64,000 nt of DNA from Vulcaniibacterium gelatinicum (GCF_008033445.1 NZ_VNKO01000001.1:1-64000); one strand, 5' to 3'. Positions 19,369 to 31,250 are shown, counted from the first letter of the stretch. Program-made: numbers and translations. The notes: generated by a model from the letters alone, not told the origin.

Positions 19369-20064
19369 ATGAACTACTGGCCCCTGCTCGGCGTCGCCTG
19401 GGTGATCGCCGGTTTCGCGCTGCGCTTCAATCCGGTGCTGGTGGTGGTCAGCGCCGGCCTGGTCAGCGGGCTGGCGGCGGGCAAGTCGCTGCCGGAGCTG
19501 CTCGGCCTGCTCGGCGAGAGCTTCGTGTCCAACCGCGCGCTGCTGCTGTTCGTGATGACCCTGCCGACCATCGGCCTGCTCGAACGCGCCGGCCTGCGCG
19601 AACACGCGCTGGGCTGGATCGCGCGCCTGCGCGGCATCACCCTGCCGCGGCTGCTCACCGGCTATCTGGCGGTGCGCCAGGGATTGAGCATGGTGGGCCT
19701 GATCGACATCGCCGGCCATGCCCAGACCGTGCGCCCGCTGCTGGCGCCGATGGCCGAGGCCGCCGCGACCAAGACCCATGGCGCACTGCCACGCGCCGAA
19801 GTGCAGCGCGTGCACGCACTGTCGGCCGCCACCGACAACGTCGGCCGCTTCTTCGGCGAGGACGTGTTCCTGGCCTTCGGCGGCGTGCTGCTGATCCAGG
19901 GCTTCTTCGCCGGGCACGGCATCGCCATGGAACCGCTCGAGATCGCGCTGTGGTCGCTGCCGACCGCGATCGCGGCGTTCCTGATCCACGCGCTGCGGAT
20001 CGCGCTGTTCCAGCGCGGCCTCGGCGCCGCGGCACGCAAGGAGACGGCGCATGCTGCGGATTGA
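19369..20064 (+). CDS. DUF969 membrane protein (permease subunit)
   Basis: A 231-residue integral membrane protein with about six hydrophobic segments, matching the DUF969 family by LFVMTLPTIGLLERAGLREHA and QGLSMVGLIDIAGHAQTVRPL. DUF969 and DUF979 proteins always occur as a pair and in other bacteria are linked with pyrrolidone-carboxylate peptidase, so they are taken as a 5-oxoproline permease. Placement right after pxpA supports that. It overlaps the DUF979 gene by 14 bases. Confidence 0.88.
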   Translation: MNYWPLLGVAWVIAGFALRFNPVLVVVSAGLVSGLAAGKSLPELLGLLGESFVSNRALLLFVMTLPTIGLLERAGLREHALGWIARLRGITLPRLLTGYLAVRQGLSMVGLIDIAGHAQTVRPLLAPMAEAAATKTHGALPRAEVQRVHALSAATDNVGRFFGEDVFLAFGGVLLIQGFFAGHGIAMEPLEIALWSLPTAIAAFLIHALRIALFQRGLGAAARKETAHAAD

Positions 20065-21019
20065 GGTCTTCTACTGGCTGCTGGCCGCGTTCCTGCTGCT
20101 GACCGGGCTGCGCAACCTGCGCGAGCGGCGCTACGTCCACGCCGCGTTCTGGAGCCTGCTGGCGGTGCTGGTGGGCGGCGGCGACGCGGTGCTCGCCGCG
20201 GGCAAGGCCGGGCACGCGCTGCCCGGGCAGCTGGCCGGCGCCGGCGTGATCGGCCTGGCCCTGCTCGCCGGCCGGATGCGGCGCGAGCACCTGCCCGAGG
20301 CGCCCGAGGCCGAGCGCCGCGCCTCGGCCGCGCGCCTGGGCCACCGGCTGTTCGCGCCGGCGCTGCTGATCCCGCTGCTCACCATCCTGGCCGTGCTGCT
20401 CGCGCCGCGGCTGACGATCGGCGGCGCGCCATTGCTCGGCGAAGGCAGTCCGACCCTGATCGGGCTGGCGCTGGCCTGCGTGGTCACCACGTTCGCCGCG
20501 CTCGCGGTCACCCGCGCCCGCCCGGCCCTGGCCGTGGCCGAGGGGCGGCGGCTGCTCGACACCATGGGCTGGGCCGCGCTGCTGCCGCTGACCCTGGCCG
20601 CGCTCGGCGGCGTGTTCGCCGCCAGCGGCGTGGGCGATGCGGTGGCGGCGATCGTCGCCGCGGTGATCCCCGCCGACGACCGCCTCGCCTGCCTGCTCGC
20701 CTACGGCCTGGGCATGGTCGTGTTCACCATGATCATGGGCAACGCCTTCGCCGCGTTCCCGGTCATGACCGCGGGCATCGGCCTGCCGCTGCTGGTGCAG
20801 CAGCACGGCGCCGATCCGGCCGCGCTCGGCGCGATCGGCATGGTCACCGGTTACTGCGGCACGCTGATGACGCCGATGGCCGCCAACTACAATCTGGTGC
20901 CGGCCGCACTGCTGGAACTGGACGATCCGCACGCGGTGATCCGGATCCAGATCCCCACCGCGCTGGCGCTGCTCGCCGCCAACCTGGTGCTGATGCATCT
21001 GCTGGTGTTCCGCGGCTGA
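20051..21019 (+). CDS. DUF979 membrane protein (permease subunit)
   Basis: The second half of the DUF969/DUF979 pair: 322 residues with about nine transmembrane segments. Conserved features include FTMIMGNAFAAFPVMTAGIG and GYCGTLMTPMAANYNLVPA, the second being a likely transport-path motif. The overlap with the DUF969 gene suggests equal synthesis. Together with pxpABC, this would allow import of 5-oxoproline and conversion to glutamate. The transport assignment is inferred from context. Confidence 0.88.
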   Translation: MLRIEVFYWLLAAFLLLTGLRNLRERRYVHAAFWSLLAVLVGGGDAVLAAGKAGHALPGQLAGAGVIGLALLAGRMRREHLPEAPEAERRASAARLGHRLFAPALLIPLLTILAVLLAPRLTIGGAPLLGEGSPTLIGLALACVVTTFAALAVTRARPALAVAEGRRLLDTMGWAALLPLTLAALGGVFAASGVGDAVAAIVAAVIPADDRLACLLAYGLGMVVFTMIMGNAFAAFPVMTAGIGLPLLVQQHGADPAALGAIGMVTGYCGTLMTPMAANYNLVPAALLELDDPHAVIRIQIPTALALLAANLVLMHLLVFRG

Positions 21020-21069
21020 TCCCGGCCCGCGGCCGGGCCGGCACGCCATCCCCTCCCCAGGAGCCTCCC

Positions 21070-21360
21070 ATGCGTCGAACGCTGCTCGCCCTCGTCCTTG
21101 CCGCCGCCACCTTCGCCGCCCACGCCGCCCTGTTCGGGAAGAAGCCCGAGGACGCCGCCGCCGAGGCCGCGCGCGCCGGCATGACCGCGGTGACGATCTG
21201 GGTGGACGTGAATTGGGGCTTGCGCACCCAGGGCGCGGCGAACGCGCTCAACCGCGCCCACCAGGCCTTCGCCGCCCACGGCTACCGCGTGCTCGACGTG
21301 GAGCCCTACATCGAGAACAACGACCTGGTGGGGTTCTTCGTCACCTACCAGAAGCCCTGA
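21070..21360 (+). CDS. Small secreted protein of unknown function
   Basis: A 96-residue protein with a clear signal peptide (cleavage near AAHAA) and a compact mature domain of about 75 residues containing TIWVDVNWGLRTQGA and GFFVTYQK. I do not recognise a family. A good GGAG Shine-Dalgarno precedes the ATG. It follows the permease genes by 50 bases and converges on dcd, so it may be the last gene of the pxp run or have its own promoter. Confidence 0.65.
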   Translation: MRRTLLALVLAAATFAAHAALFGKKPEDAAAEAARAGMTAVTIWVDVNWGLRTQGAANALNRAHQAFAAHGYRVLDVEPYIENNDLVGFFVTYQKP

Positions 21361-21369
21361 AGCCGCGCC

Positions 21370-21939
21370 TCAGGTGCGCGGCAGGGTCACGCCGGTCTGC
21401 CCCTGGTACTTGCCGCCGCGATCCTTGTACGAGGTCTGGCAGACCTCGTCGGACTGGAAGAACAGCATCTGCGCCACGCCCTCGCCGGCGTAGATCTTGG
21501 CCGGCAGCGGCGTGGTGTTGGAGAACTCCAGGGTCACGTGGCCTTCCCACTCCGGTTCGAGCGGGGTGACGTTGACGATGATGCCGCAGCGCGCGTAGGT
21601 GCTCTTGCCCAGGCACACCACCAGCACGTCGCGCGGGATGCGGAAGTACTCCATCGTGCGCGCCAGCGCGAACGAGTTCGGCGGGATGATGCACACGTCG
21701 GCCTCGACGTCCACGAAGCTGCCGTTGTCGAAGTTCTTCGGGTCGACGATGGTGGAATTGATGTTGGTGAAGACCTTGAACTCGCGCGCGCAGCGCACGT
21801 CGTAGCCGTAGCTGGAGGTGCCGTAGCTGACGATGCGGTGGCCGTCGGCGGCGGTCTTGACCTGGCCGGGCTCGAACGGCTCGATCATGCCGTGCTGCTC
21901 GGCCATGCGGCGGATCCAGAGGTCGGACTTGATGCTCAT
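21370..21939 (-). CDS. dcd: dCTP deaminase
   Basis: Deaminates dCTP to dUTP, the main route to dTMP in enteric-type bacteria. The 189-residue length matches the trimeric proteobacterial enzyme. Motifs are [13 protein letters not shown] at the start, [13 protein letters not shown] with its phosphate-binding part, the catalytic glutamate region [14 protein letters not shown], and a C-terminal [12 protein letters not shown] that covers the active site. It converges on the small secreted protein gene. Confidence 0.97.
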   Translation of the reverse strand: MSIKSDLWIRRMAEQHGMIEPFEPGQVKTAADGHRIVSYGTSSYGYDVRCAREFKVFTNINSTIVDPKNFDNGSFVDVEADVCIIPPNSFALARTMEYFRIPRDVLVVCLGKSTYARCGIIVNVTPLEPEWEGHVTLEFSNTTPLPAKIYAGEGVAQMLFFQSDEVCQTSYKDRGGKYQGQTGVTLPRT

Positions 21940-21978
21940 CTGCGCGTTCCTGCGGCCCTGGCGGCCGTGAAGCGCGCC

Positions 21979-21984
21979 ATTGTA
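21979..21984 (-). promoter_or_regulatory. Candidate -10 box of dcd
   Basis: TACAAT on the minus strand, 39 bases before the dcd ATG. A -35 is not obvious. Confidence 0.4.
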
Positions 21985-22000
21985 CGGGGTCGCGGGAACG

Positions 22001-22031
22001 GCGAAGGCCCGGCGCGGGGCCGGGCCTTCGC
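22001..22031 (-). terminator. Hairpin terminator of the first subtilase gene
   Basis: A 13-bp perfect stem (22001-22013 with 22019-22031, GCGAAGGCCCGGC) and a five-base loop, 21 bases beyond the subtilase stop. The T-run is weak. The same GAAGGCCCGG core recurs after the second subtilase gene, so the terminator appears to have been duplicated with the gene. Confidence 0.65.
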
Positions 22032-22051
22032 GGGTGCCGCCGGGGACGGGA

Positions 22052-23428
<1,377 letters not shown>

Positions 23429-23562
23429 GGTGCGGTACCCCCCATGGAAAAGAGCGGCCTGGAATGGCCGCCCGGGCAGCGTAGGCGCTTGCATAACGTG
23501 ACGCATTTCGCATTGCAACATGAATGCGCGTCACGGATTCCGGCCTGCCATCCTCTAAACGA

Positions 23563-23592
23563 CGAAGGCCCGGCCTTACGGCCGGGCCTTCG
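23563..23592 (-). terminator. Hairpin terminator of the second subtilase gene
   Basis: A 13-bp perfect stem (23563-23575 with 23580-23592, CGAAGGCCCGGCC) with loop TTAC, 24 bases past the stop, followed on the minus strand by TCGTTTAG. It shares its core with the terminator of copy 1. Confidence 0.75.
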
Positions 23593-23616
23593 GGGCAACC
23601 GCCCTGCGGGCGAGGA

Positions 23617-24993
<1,377 letters not shown>

Positions 24994-25069
24994 GTGATTC
25001 CCCCGAATTGATGTGCAAGACAACGGCGGAAGGATTCCCGCCGCTGGAGGCCGACTGTAACGGGGCGTG

Positions 25070-25090
25070 GCGCAGCGAAACATGCTGCGC
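25070..25090. repeat. Inverted repeat upstream of subtilase copy 2
   Basis: GCGCAGC (25070-25076) and GCTGCGC (25084-25090) separated by seven bases, in the 191-base gap between the Mrp-family ATPase gene and subtilase copy 2. It could be a regulator site or a transcript hairpin. Confidence 0.3.
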
Positions 25091-25184
25091 TGCCGCAAAA
25101 GCGCACATGAACGTCACAGTTCTGCAATGACGCCGGTCCTTCCGCTCCGTGACCGACGGCACGGGCCGCGCCGGCAGGCCGGGG

Positions 25185-26246
25185 CTACAGCAGTTGCGCG
25201 CCGAGGGTCACCAGCGCCCGCGGCCGCAGCGCCAACTGCGCGGCCACCCGGCGGGCCGTGTCCCGGTAGGCCCGGGCCGCGGGGGAATCCGGGTCCGACA
25301 CCACCACCGGCACCCCGGCGTCGCCCTGCTCGCGGATCCGCAGCTCCAGCGGCAGCGAGCCGAGCAGCGGCACCCCGTACCGGGCGGCGATCCGCTCACC
25401 GCCGCCGTGGCCGAAGATGTGCTCGGCATGGCCGCAGCGCGAGCACACGTGCACCGCCATGTTCTCGACCAGGCCCAGCACCGGCACCTGCACCTTGTCG
25501 AACATGCGCAGGGCCTTGCGCGCGTCCAGGGTGGCCACGTCCTGCGGGGTGGTCACCACCAGCGCCCCGGCCACCGGGATCTTCTGCGCCAGGGTGAGCT
25601 GGATGTCGCCGGTGCCGGGCGGCAGGTCCACCACCAGGTAGTCCAGCTCGCCCCACAGGGTCTGCTCCAGCAGCTGGGTCAGGGCCGAGGTCGCCATCGG
25701 CCCGCGCCAGATCATCGGCGTGTCCTCCTCGACCAGCAGGCCGATGGACATCGCCTCGATCCCGTGCGCCCGCATCGGCTCGATGGACTTCCCATCCGGG
25801 CTGTCCGGACGCCCGTGCAGGCCGAGCATGGTCGGGATGCTGGGGCCGTACACGTCGGCGTCGAGCACGCCCACCTTGGCCCCGTCCGCCGCCAGCGCCA
25901 GGGCCAGGTTGACCGCGGTGGTGGACTTGCCCACCCCGCCCTTGCCCGAGCCGATCGCGATCACGTTGCGCACCCGCGGCAGGGGCGCGAGCGCGCCCTG
26001 CGGCGCGTGCGCGTCTATCCGCTGGTGGATTTCCAGGCTGGCCAGGGCCAGCCCTTCCGCCGCCACCGCCTCGCGCACCGCCTGCTCCAGCGCCCCGCGC
26101 ACCCCGCCGACCGGCACGCCGAGCGTGAGGCTGACCGCGGCGCGCCCGTCGCTGGCCGCGGCGCGGATGCGCGCGCCGGTGTCCGCGAGCGGCCGGCCGG
26201 TGACGGGATCGGGGATGGCGCCGAGGCGCTGTTCGAGCGGGGACAT
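25185..26246 (-). CDS. apbC: Mrp/ApbC Fe-S cluster carrier ATPase
   Basis: A cytoplasmic P-loop ATPase that binds and transfers [4Fe-4S] clusters. The 353 residues start with a MIP18/DUF59-like domain (residues 1-85), followed by the deviant Walker A GSGKGGVGKSTT, Walker B-like DYLVVDLPPGTGD, and the cluster-ligating CxxC in HVCSRCGH. The ATG at 26246 is supported by AGGA eight bases upstream and a -10 box 25 bases upstream; an in-frame ATG six codons earlier lacks this. It forms a second Fe-S biogenesis gene in the window together with nfuA. Confidence 0.94.
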   Translation of the reverse strand: MSPLEQRLGAIPDPVTGRPLADTGARIRAAASDGRAAVSLTLGVPVGGVRGALEQAVREAVAAEGLALASLEIHQRIDAHAPQGALAPLPRVRNVIAIGSGKGGVGKSTTAVNLALALAADGAKVGVLDADVYGPSIPTMLGLHGRPDSPDGKSIEPMRAHGIEAMSIGLLVEEDTPMIWRGPMATSALTQLLEQTLWGELDYLVVDLPPGTGDIQLTLAQKIPVAGALVVTTPQDVATLDARKALRMFDKVQVPVLGLVENMAVHVCSRCGHAEHIFGHGGGERIAARYGVPLLGSLPLELRIREQGDAGVPVVVSDPDSPAARAYRDTARRVAAQLALRPRALVTLGAQLL

Positions 26247-26270
26247 GCGGATTCCTGCGGGCAAAACCGC

Positions 26271-26276
26271 ATTTTA
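26271..26276 (-). promoter_or_regulatory. Candidate -10 box of apbC
   Basis: TAAAAT on the minus strand, 25 bases before the chosen ATG, giving a leader of about 18 nt that contains the Shine-Dalgarno. No clear -35. Confidence 0.4.
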
Positions 26277-26297
26277 CCGGCCGCCCCCGCCCGAACC

Positions 26298-26780
26298 TCA
26301 GCCCAGCGCGCGCTCGATGTCGGCGGCCAGGCTCTCCGGCGTGTCGGTGGGCGCATAGCGGCGCAGCACGCGGCCGTCGCGGCCGACCAGGAACTTGGTG
26401 AAGTTCCACTTGATCGCGCCGATGCCGAGCAGCCCGGACTTCTCCTCCTTGAGCCACTGCCACAGCGGATGCGCGCCGGCACCGTTGACCTCGATCTTGG
26501 AAAACAGCGGGAAGCTCACGTCGTAGTTGAGCGAGCAGAAGCTGCGGATCTCGGTCTCGTTACCGGGCTCCTGGTGGCCGAACTGGTCGCATGGGAAGCC
26601 CAGCACCACCAGGCCGCGGTCGCGGTAGTCGCGCCAGAGTTGCTCCAGCCCCGCGTACTGCGGGGTGAAGCCGCATTTCGAGGCGACGTTGACGATCAGC
26701 AGCACCTTGCCGCGCCATTCGTCCAGCGTGCGCGGGCGGCCTTCGATGTCGGTGGCGGTGAAGTCGAAGGCGGTGGTCAT
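26298..26780 (-). CDS. Glutathione peroxidase (thiol peroxidase type)
   Basis: A 160-residue enzyme that reduces hydroperoxides using glutathione or thioredoxin. The active-site loop is NVASKCGFTPQY with Cys in place of selenocysteine; the catalytic Gln is in GFPCDQFGHQEPG and the Trp/Asn in KWNFTKFLV. The cysteine in FPCDQF is where the resolving cysteine of thioredoxin-dependent members lies. It follows the amidohydrolase gene after eight bases and is probably co-transcribed. Confidence 0.94.
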   Translation of the reverse strand: MTTAFDFTATDIEGRPRTLDEWRGKVLLIVNVASKCGFTPQYAGLEQLWRDYRDRGLVVLGFPCDQFGHQEPGNETEIRSFCSLNYDVSFPLFSKIEVNGAGAHPLWQWLKEEKSGLLGIGAIKWNFTKFLVGRDGRVLRRYAPTDTPESLAADIERALG

Positions 26781-26788
26781 GGCCGTGC

Positions 26789-28834
26789 TCACCTGCCCGT
26801 GCTCGTGACCGGGACCGGCGCGGCGAACGGCTTGACGCCGAGGGCCTCGTGGATCGCCGCCGGGGAATAGGCCGCCTCGCCCTGGATCACCAGCGCCACC
26901 TTGCGGATGTCGCCGATGTCCGCGGTCGGGTCGCCGTCCACCAGCACCAGGTCGGCACGCTTGCCCGGGGCGATCACGCCGCGGTCGGGCGTGCCGGCGA
27001 TGCGGGCGGCGTCGCGGGTGGCGGTCTGCAGCACCTGGGCCGGGCTCAGCCCCGCCTCCACGTACAGCTCGAGCTCGCGGTGCAGGGTGAAGCCGGCGAT
27101 CGCGTCGGTGCCCGGCACGATCGGGATCCCGGCGCGGTACATGCGGCCCACGAACTCGACCATCTTCCGGTAGCTGCGCTCGTAGCGCTCGGCGGTGGCG
27201 TCGTCGGGAATGTCCATTTCGGCCGCGCGCAGGCCGCGCTGGAGGGTGACGGGGAGATGGCCGGCCACCGCCGCATATGCCGGCGAGAGCTGACCCGGGC
27301 GCTGGCGGATGAAGTCGAACGTGGCCAGGGTCGGGTCCACGGCCACGCCCCGCGCTTTCAGCAGCGCGATGAAGTCCTGCACTTCCCTCGAATCGAAGTC
27401 GAGGTCGGCCACGCCGCGCGCGGGCAGGTAGAAGCGCTCCAGCGTGCGGGTGTCGGTGTCGTCCTTGACCAGGAAGTTCAGCAGCACCTGGTTGATGTGC
27501 TGGATCTCGTCGAAACCCATCTCCACCACGTCGCGCGCGCGCAGGTACACCGGCACGTGGCCGCTGACGCGCAGGCCCCTGGCGTGCGCGTAGGCAACGG
27601 TCTCGCGCAGGATCTCCTTCGGGAACGAGTTGTAGATCTTGACCTGGCGGTAGCCGTGCGCGGCGTACCAGTCCACCGCCTGCTTCGCCTCGTCCAGGGT
27701 CTTGATCACGAAGCCGTTGCGCGCCGACATCGGGCTCTCGCCCTCGATGAAGCCGGCCGGGACCACCTCCGGGCCGAGCAGCCGTCCGGCCGCCTGCTCG
27801 CGCATCAGCTCCTGCAGGGTGGCGTTGTCGTTGCCGAGGTCGCGCACGGTGGTGACGCCGGCGGCGAGGTGCAGCCCGCCGTCCCAGCGCCCGGTGTGCA
27901 CGTGCATGTCGAACAGGCCCGGCAGCAGCACCCGGCCGGCGGCGTCGATCACGTGGTCGGCCCGCGCGCGTTCCTGGCCGGCGCCGGCGATCGAAACGAT
28001 GCGGCCGCCACGGATCAGCACATCGGAGGCCGGGCCGAGCACGGCCCGCTCGCTGTCGAACACGCGCGCGTTGCGGATCAGGGTGGTGCCGGGCAGCGGG
28101 ATGGTCAGCCGCTGCTTCAGGGCCACGACCTCCTCGCCCTCGGCCTGCTTCTGCCGCGCTTCCAGCGCCGCGGCATTGGCTTCCCATCCCTCCTCGATCA
28201 ACTGCACGAAGCCGGGGAAGATGAATGCGAACAGGCGCGGCGCCGGCTCGTCGGTGACCCAGACGAACACGGGCGCGAGGCCGATGCCGGTCAGCGCCAG
28301 CAGCCGCACTGTGCGGCGCTCCCCGCCGCGACGCACCTCCGCCTCGGCGGCCTTGCGCAGGGTCATGGCGCCGCCCGGGATCAGCGGCAGGCGGCCGTCA
28401 CTGCGGCGGGACAGCGCGGAGACCGCCACCGAATACGCGTACGGCGAGCCGGCCAGCGGCAGGTACATGGCGCCATCCGTGTGCGCGGCCTCGCCCTCGT
28501 CCGAGGTGGACTTCCAACGCGCCTTGCCGGCCTCGCGCACGAACGTCTCCTCGATCGGCGCGCCGAAGGTGGCCGTGCCCTGCAGGCGGTAGCTGGCGAA
28601 GGTGCCGTCGTCCGCGAGCACGAAGCGCTCCTTGAGCTCGGGGCCGCGGCCGTTGTCCTTGAACACGTAGTCCACCGACACACTGCCGTCGTCGGCGAAG
28701 TCCACCACCTGATGCCCGGCGCGCTTGCCGCCGTCCACCAGGGCCACGTAGCGCAGGGCGTCGCCCGCCCGGGCCGGGCCTGCCAGGCAGACGGCCAGGA
28801 ACAGGTTCAGCAACAGGCCGATGCCACGTCGCAT
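26789..28834 (-). CDS. Secreted amidohydrolase with N-terminal extension
   Basis: A 681-residue exported metal-dependent hydrolase. The signal peptide ends at PARA. About 230 residues of a beta-rich domain I do not recognise precede an imidazolonepropionase-like amidohydrolase domain: LPGLFDMHVHTG supplies the HxH metal ligands, KIYNSFP the likely carbamylated Lys, HVPVY and EIQHIN further His ligands, and VPGTDAIAG the catalytic Asp. VIAPGKRADLVLVDGDP is the standard closing strand. The substrate may be a peptide or cyclic amide. It diverges from the M3 peptidase. Confidence 0.88.
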   Translation of the reverse strand: MRRGIGLLLNLFLAVCLAGPARAGDALRYVALVDGGKRAGHQVVDFADDGSVSVDYVFKDNGRGPELKERFVLADDGTFASYRLQGTATFGAPIEETFVREAGKARWKSTSDEGEAAHTDGAMYLPLAGSPYAYSVAVSALSRRSDGRLPLIPGGAMTLRKAAEAEVRRGGERRTVRLLALTGIGLAPVFVWVTDEPAPRLFAFIFPGFVQLIEEGWEANAAALEARQKQAEGEEVVALKQRLTIPLPGTTLIRNARVFDSERAVLGPASDVLIRGGRIVSIAGAGQERARADHVIDAAGRVLLPGLFDMHVHTGRWDGGLHLAAGVTTVRDLGNDNATLQELMREQAAGRLLGPEVVPAGFIEGESPMSARNGFVIKTLDEAKQAVDWYAAHGYRQVKIYNSFPKEILRETVAYAHARGLRVSGHVPVYLRARDVVEMGFDEIQHINQVLLNFLVKDDTDTRTLERFYLPARGVADLDFDSREVQDFIALLKARGVAVDPTLATFDFIRQRPGQLSPAYAAVAGHLPVTLQRGLRAAEMDIPDDATAERYERSYRKMVEFVGRMYRAGIPIVPGTDAIAGFTLHRELELYVEAGLSPAQVLQTATRDAARIAGTPDRGVIAPGKRADLVLVDGDPTADIGDIRKVALVIQGEAAYSPAAIHEALGVKPFAAPVPVTSTGR

Positions 28835-28987
28835 ACGGAGACCTCGTGCGGGATGACGGACACCGACGATAGAACGCGCCACCGCGGCGGGCAACGGCCA
28901 CGGCGCGCCCCCTGCCTTTCGTCATGGGCCCGCGACGGGGGCTTGCGCTACCCTCGCCTGCTCCCACCCGCCGAGGAACACCGCCCC

Positions 28988-31222
28988 ATGAAGCACCCGC
29001 TCGCCTGCGCCCTCGCATTGGCCATCGCCACCTCCGTGGCCGGTGCCGCCAGCGCGTGGGCGGCCCCCGCCGACCCCGCCGTCATGTCCATGGATCCCGC
29101 CCAGGCCAACCCCTTCTACACCGAAAGCCCGCTGCCGCTGCAGTACCCGCAGTTCGACCGGATCCGCGACGAGCACTTCGCGCCGGCCTTCGACCGCGGC
29201 ATGGCCGAGCAGTTGAAGGAGATCGAGGCGATCGCGAACAACCGCCGCAGGCCGACCTTCGACAACACCATCGTCGCGATGGAGAAGTCGGGCCAGCTGC
29301 TCGACCGCGCCACCACGGTGTTCTTCAACCTGGTCGGCACCGACACCAACCCCGCCCGGCAGCAGCTGCAGCGCGACTACGCGCCCAGGTTCTCCGCCCA
29401 CCGCGACGCGATCCTGCTCAATCCGAAGCTGTTCGCGCGGATCGAGGCCCTGTACCTCAAGCGCGACAAGCTGGGCCTGGACGCCGAGGGCGTGCGCCTG
29501 GTCGAGAAGTACTACGAGGACTTCGTCCGCGCCGGCGCCAAGCTGAGCGAGGCGGACAAGGCCCGGCTCAAGGCGATCAACGCCGAGCTGGCCGAGCTCG
29601 GCACCAAGTTCAACCAGAACGTCCTGGCCGAGGTCAACGACTCGGCGATCGTGGTGGACAGCCGCGAACAGCTCGCCGGCCTGAGCGAGGAGCAGATCAC
29701 CGCCGCGGCCGAGGCGGCCAAGGCGCGCAACCTCGCGGGCAAGTACGTGCTCGCGCTGCAGAACACCACCGGCCAGCCGCCGCTGACCTACCTGCACGAC
29801 CGCGCCCTGCGCGAGCGCCTGTTCAAGGCCTCGATCGCGCGCGGCAGCCGCGGCAACCAGTGGGACAACACCGCGATCGTCTCGCGGGTGGTCAAACTGC
29901 GTGCCGAACGCGCGAACATGCTGGGCTACCCCACCTACGCCCACTACGGCCTGGAGGACCAGACCGCGAAGACGCCCGAAGCAGTCAACGACATGCTCTC
30001 CCGGCTCGCGCCGGCCGCGGTGGCCAACGCGAAGAAGGAGGCCGCCGACCTGCAGGCGATGATCGACGCCGAACAGAAGGCCAAGGGCCAGCCCAGCTTC
30101 AGGCTGGAGCCGTGGGACTGGGCCTACTACACCGAGAAGGTGCGCAAGGCCCGCTACGACTTCGACGAGGGCCAGCTCAAGCCGTACTTCGAGATGCGCA
30201 ACGTGCTCGAGAACGGCGTGTTCTTCGCCGCCAACAAGCTGTACGGCCTGACCTTCAAGGCGCGCACCGACCTGCCGAAATACCACCCGGACACGTGGAT
30301 CTACGACGTGTTCAACGAGGACGGCACGCAGCTGGCGATCTTCATCTTCGACCCGTACGCACGTCCGTCCAAGCGCGGCGGCGCGTGGATGAACTCGTAC
30401 GTGTCGCAGTCGGCGCTGATGGGCACCAAGCCGGTGGTGGCCAACCATCTCAACATCCCCAAGCCGTCCGAGGGCCAGCCCACCCTGCTGACCTGGGACG
30501 AGGTCACCACCACCTTCCACGAGTTCGGCCATGCCCTGCACGGCATGTTCTCGAACGTGAAGTACCCGTACTTCAGCGGCACCAGCGTGCCGCGCGACTT
30601 CGTCGAGTACCCCTCGCAGGTCAACGAGATGTGGGCGGACTGGCCCGAGGTCCTGGCCAACTACGCCAAGCACCACGTCACCGGCGAGCCGATGCCGAAG
30701 GCGCTGCTGGACAAGGTGCTGGCGACGCAGAAGTTCAACCAGGGCTTCGCCACCACCGAGTACCTGGCCGCGGCGATGCTCGACCAACGCTGGCACCAGC
30801 TCGCGCCCGAGCAGGTGCCCGACGCCGCCGGGGTGATGGCGTTCGAGGCCGAGGCGCTCAAGCGCGACGGCGTGGACTTCTACGCCGTGCCGCCGCGTTA
30901 CCGCACGCCGTACTTCAGCCATATCATGGGCGGCTACGCCGCGGGCTACTACGCCTACATCTGGTCGGAGGTGCTCGACGCCGACAGCGTGGAGTGGCTG
31001 AAGCAGAACGGCGGCCTGACCCGCGCCAACGGCGACCACTTCCGTGCCACCCTGCTCTCGCGCGGCGGCAGCAAGGACGCGCTGGAGCTGTTCCGCGACT
31101 TCGCCGGCCGCGAGCCGCGGATCGAGCCGTTGCTCAAGCGCCGCGGCCTGGATGCGGCGGTGCCGGAAGCCGACGACAGCGCGGCGCCGGAGGCCGACCC
31201 CGACGAGCCGAAGAAGCAGTAA
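28988..31222 (+). CDS. Peptidyl-dipeptidase, M3 family (Dcp-like)
   Basis: A 744-residue zinc peptidase with a signal peptide (ending SAWAA), so it probably works in the periplasm. The zinc motif HEFGH is at residues 511-515 within TFHEFGHALHGMF, followed by the family block VEYPSQVNEMW that holds the third ligand. GGYAAGYYAYIWSEVL is also typical of M3 enzymes. Dcp removes C-terminal dipeptides, while OpdA cleaves within oligopeptides; the signal peptide and length favour Dcp. The C-terminus has a short Asp/Glu/Pro-rich tail. It ends at a strong terminator. Confidence 0.93.
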   Translation: MKHPLACALALAIATSVAGAASAWAAPADPAVMSMDPAQANPFYTESPLPLQYPQFDRIRDEHFAPAFDRGMAEQLKEIEAIANNRRRPTFDNTIVAMEKSGQLLDRATTVFFNLVGTDTNPARQQLQRDYAPRFSAHRDAILLNPKLFARIEALYLKRDKLGLDAEGVRLVEKYYEDFVRAGAKLSEADKARLKAINAELAELGTKFNQNVLAEVNDSAIVVDSREQLAGLSEEQITAAAEAAKARNLAGKYVLALQNTTGQPPLTYLHDRALRERLFKASIARGSRGNQWDNTAIVSRVVKLRAERANMLGYPTYAHYGLEDQTAKTPEAVNDMLSRLAPAAVANAKKEAADLQAMIDAEQKAKGQPSFRLEPWDWAYYTEKVRKARYDFDEGQLKPYFEMRNVLENGVFFAANKLYGLTFKARTDLPKYHPDTWIYDVFNEDGTQLAIFIFDPYARPSKRGGAWMNSYVSQSALMGTKPVVANHLNIPKPSEGQPTLLTWDEVTTTFHEFGHALHGMFSNVKYPYFSGTSVPRDFVEYPSQVNEMWADWPEVLANYAKHHVTGEPMPKALLDKVLATQKFNQGFATTEYLAAAMLDQRWHQLAPEQVPDAAGVMAFEAEALKRDGVDFYAVPPRYRTPYFSHIMGGYAAGYYAYIWSEVLDADSVEWLKQNGGLTRANGDHFRATLLSRGGSKDALELFRDFAGREPRIEPLLKRRGLDAAVPEADDSAAPEADPDEPKKQ

Positions 31223-31250
31223 GCGCCGGAGCCACCGGACACGGAAGACG

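Noticed and set aside
25100-25135. A CRP/Clp-type site (TGTGA) upstream of subtilase copy 2
   Set aside because: Only one half-site is present on the minus strand and the second half does not match TCACA.
26849-31222. One 1457-codon open frame running through the amidohydrolase region and the M3 peptidase
   Set aside because: Only the part from 28988 is a real gene. The upstream 713 codons are the antisense shadow of the amidohydrolase gene, kept open by high G+C; the true start is followed by a signal peptide.
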